This document shows, in pieces, positions 62,459 through 64,000 of a stretch of 64,000 bases of DNA. The stretch comes from Planotetraspora phitsanulokensis (GTDB lineage: Bacteria > Actinomycetota > Actinomycetes > Streptosporangiales > Streptosporangiaceae), in NCBI RefSeq assembly GCF_016863295.1, contig NZ_BOOP01000048.1, positions 1 through 64,000 of the forward strand, given 5' to 3'. The position numbers and the translations under genes are program-made. The first letter of the stretch is position 1. Every line of letters begins with the position of its first letter. The notes below the pieces were generated by a model. It saw only the letters and a program-made list of their open reading frames with translations. It did no database searches and had not been told where the DNA came from.

Positions 62459-62603
62459 TCTCACCGTCTCCGATCAGGTCGACGATCTGCTCGCGCTGCT
62501 GGTCGACGGCGGCCGAGAGCACAGCGTTCTCGTAGGACAGCTGGTCGATCCGGCGCCGCAGCGCGGCGATGATCCGCTGCGTGTCGACGGTCATGTCCTG
62601 CAT
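62448..62603 (-). CDS. very small coiled-coil tail-region protein
   Basis: A 51-residue protein, IIAALRRRIDQLSYENAVLS followed by AAVDQQREQIVDLIGDG, a clear leucine/isoleucine heptad coiled coil. ATG 62603 (ATGA) and overlap with the tail gene by 11 bases. Probably a structural accessory. Confidence 0.55.
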   Translation of the reverse strand: MQDMTVDTQRIIAALRRRIDQLSYENAVLSAAVDQQREQIVDLIGDGENGG

Positions 62604-62983
62604 CACGCCTCCGGGAAGACCTGCGTGTGAGTGGCGGTGAAGGCGGTCTGGAGGTTGTCGTAGCGGTACAGGCTGACCGTGTGACCGGCGGCGATAAGGC
62701 CCTGCGCGACGCTGTCCGGGGTCGGCCCGGGGATCGCGCCGTACAGGGTTTCCGGCCAGCCGGGGATGTCGCGGGAGGTCATGGAGTACACCGCCCACGC
62801 GGGCGATTCCTCGGCCCGCTGGACCTTCACGCAGATCAGCCACAGGCTCGGGTAGCTGACCGGGTCGGTCGCCTCCGGGTCGAACAGGACCTTGTTGGCC
62901 TCGTAGTACGACGCGACCCACCCGAACAGGCTCTGCTCCGGCGGCTGTCCGTCGACGTCTGGAAATGCCCCGTGATACCGCAT
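62603..62983 (-). CDS. hypothetical tail-region protein
   Basis: A 126-residue protein from ATG 62983 (overlap by one base). RYHGAFPDVDGQPPEQSLFG, LWLICVKVQRAEESPAWAVY and GLIAAGHTVSLYRYDN. It lies between tail genes and is likely a virion or assembly component. Not recognised. Confidence 0.55.
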   Translation of the reverse strand: MRYHGAFPDVDGQPPEQSLFGWVASYYEANKVLFDPEATDPVSYPSLWLICVKVQRAEESPAWAVYSMTSRDIPGWPETLYGAIPGPTPDSVAQGLIAAGHTVSLYRYDNLQTAFTATHTQVFPEA

Positions 62984-63435
62984 CAGATTCCTCTCATGGC
63001 CTCGAGCCGTACGGCTGCGCACTTCACCGGGTCGACCTGCACGTGGGTCCGCAGCGGAGCCAGCACGTCGACCACTCCGCGCCGAGCCGAGCTCTTGGCC
63101 GGCGCGGCGGTCTCGACGGTCGCGTGGTCGCGGCGGCACCGGCCGACCCGTTCCATCACCGCGGCGCGGGCCTGCTCGCCGCTGACCGTCCACGGGTTCA
63201 CCTCGGCCGCCTGGTCGTAGACCGGCAGCACCGTCTGGTGTAAAAGCACGTCGATCGCCTCGTCTGTCGAGGTCAGGCCGTACGCCACCGCGGCGCTCTC
63301 GATCGCCGTTTTCGGCAGCCACAGCACGATCGACGTGTCGTCGGAGTCGCGGGTGATTCGCATCTCCCACGCCTCGATCTGGCCGCTGTTGTCGGTCGTC
63401 TCGGTCACGTCGGTGACCTGCCATTGGTCGGGCAC
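62983..63435 (-). CDS. hypothetical tail-region protein
   Basis: A 150-residue protein from GTG 63435. Beta-rich N-terminus (WQVTDVTETTDNSGQIEAWE, DTSIVLWLPKTAIESAAVAY), then helical DEAIDVLLHQTVLPVYDQAA. Probably a tail-associated protein by position. Not recognised. Confidence 0.55.
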   Translation of the reverse strand: MPDQWQVTDVTETTDNSGQIEAWEMRITRDSDDTSIVLWLPKTAIESAAVAYGLTSTDEAIDVLLHQTVLPVYDQAAEVNPWTVSGEQARAAVMERVGRCRRDHATVETAAPAKSSARRGVVDVLAPLRTHVQVDPVKCAAVRLEAMRGI

Positions 63436-63445
63436 GCGGCCCTCC

Positions 63446-64000
63446 TCACATACGCCAGGCCCAGATCGAGAACTGGATCGACGTCGCCGACGTCGCGTTC
63501 GAAGGGCTGCGGAAGAAGATCGACGACTGATTGCGGGTGAAGACGATCAGGTCGGTCGGGGCCGGGATCGGGTCCGCGCCTGTCGGCCGCTGCGCCGAGA
63601 ACACGGCGCTCGGGACGGTCAGCATCGTGAAACCCCAGTTCACGACGTGGAAGGTGCCGTTACCGGCGACCGTGACCTCAATCATGATCAGCCCGGCCTC
63701 AGCGCCGCCGATCTGCCATTTGCCCCGATGCAGCGTCCCCGACTGGGAGAACAGGAAGTGCTGGACCCCGTTGCTCGGATGGGTCCACCCGACCTGCGCC
63801 TGCGTCTCGTCGGCGACGACGAACCCGCCACGCTGGTTGCCCGACGCGGGGTCGCGGATCGCGACCTGCCACGTACCGGCCGCGTGGACCAGACGGCACA
63901 TCGCGGTCGACGCCTGGTTGGTCCCGGACTCCATGATCAGCGTGGCCTCACCGGTGAACAGCGACCCGTCGCTGTAGATCCGCGACTGGTTGGCCCCACT
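63446..64000 (-). CDS. C-terminal part of a tail or decoration protein, cut by the window edge
   Basis: The frame is open from the right edge to the stop at 63446, giving 184 residues without a needed internal start (SGANQSRIYSDGSLFTGEAT at the edge). The sequence is beta-rich (LVHAAGTWQVAIRDPASGNQ, WQIGGAEAGLIMIEVTVAGN), like receptor-binding or minor tail proteins. The remainder lies outside the window. Confidence 0.6.
   Translation of the reverse strand, partial: SGANQSRIYSDGSLFTGEATLIMESGTNQASTAMCRLVHAAGTWQVAIRDPASGNQRGGFVVADETQAQVGWTHPSNGVQHFLFSQSGTLHRGKWQIGGAEAGLIMIEVTVAGNGTFHVVNWGFTMLTVPSAVFSAQRPTGADPIPAPTDLIVFTRNQSSIFFRSPSNATSATSIQFSIWAWRM

Overview
The window is high-GC actinobacterial mobile DNA. 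TraB/Spd-type conjugation genes, WhiB-like and SsgA-like regulators and a φC31 gp3-like protein point to a sporulating, mycelial host such as Streptomyces or a relative. No chromosomal housekeeping genes, rRNA or tRNA were seen. The best single explanation is a phage-plasmid: plasmid maintenance and transfer genes and phage late genes share one continuous, mostly leftward gene array. The Streptomyces plasmid-phage pZL12 shows that such elements exist in this genus. A prophage fused to a conjugative element remains possible because neither end is in the window.

Layout. (1) About 0-13.5 kb: a leftward early operon of small genes, many joined by GTGA or ATGA stop/start overlaps. It holds a replication-type HTH protein, a J-domain protein, a SLOG-like protein, a HAD fusion, WhiB, a RuvC-like resolvase, a gp3-like recombination directionality factor and a RecB/Cas4-like nuclease. 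(2) 13.5-17.2 kb: a regulatory node with an XRE-type repressor, a LuxR-like regulator, two small membrane or secreted proteins and a double-HTH GntR protein. (3) 17.2-20.4 kb: leftward small genes including a DEDD exonuclease. (4) 20.4-23.1 kb: a rightward partition module (RHH protein, ParA, ParB-like) ending in two perfect palindromes. (5) 23-37.9 kb: leftward accessory genes with a VapBC-like pair, HU, a TGT/DpdA-like protein, a C5 cytosine methylase, a DUF3560-methyltransferase fusion and many small zinc-knuckle proteins, often separated by strong hairpins. (6) 38-49.4 kb: a plasmid core with a Rep-like initiator, Spd-like membrane proteins, a TraB/FtsK translocase, an SsgA-like protein, WhiB and a GntR/UTRA (KorSA-like) regulator. 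(7) 49.5-56.9 kb: a rightward cargo cluster of XRE-TPR regulator, two unknowns, a GT-B glycosyltransferase, a thymidylate-synthase-family enzyme, NDP kinase, radical SAM, DEDDh exonuclease and aldo-keto reductase. (8) 56.9-64 kb: leftward phage late genes (papain-like protease, holin, amidase endolysin, tail proteins), running off the right edge.

How it may work together. A family of CTGACGCAC sites sits in four control regions (early operon/XRE repressor, HU, the 37.9 kb operon, the rep leader), which suggests one repressor holding several leftward transcripts. A second palindrome, TAGCGGNNCCGCTA, recurs at gene junctions. ParAB and a toxin-antitoxin pair would stabilise an extrachromosomal lysogen, TraB would move it between hyphae, and the right-hand genes would make virions and lyse the host. 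Three modification enzymes (TGT-like, C5 and N6-type methyltransferases) would protect its DNA.

The most intriguing part is the cargo cluster. Its thymidylate-synthase-like enzyme has Asp at the position where dUMP enzymes carry Asn, which predicts a cytosine nucleotide substrate. Its overlapping neighbours are an NDP kinase, a glycosyltransferase and a radical SAM enzyme. This looks like an undescribed nucleotide-modification pathway, either for hypermodified DNA or for a nucleoside product.
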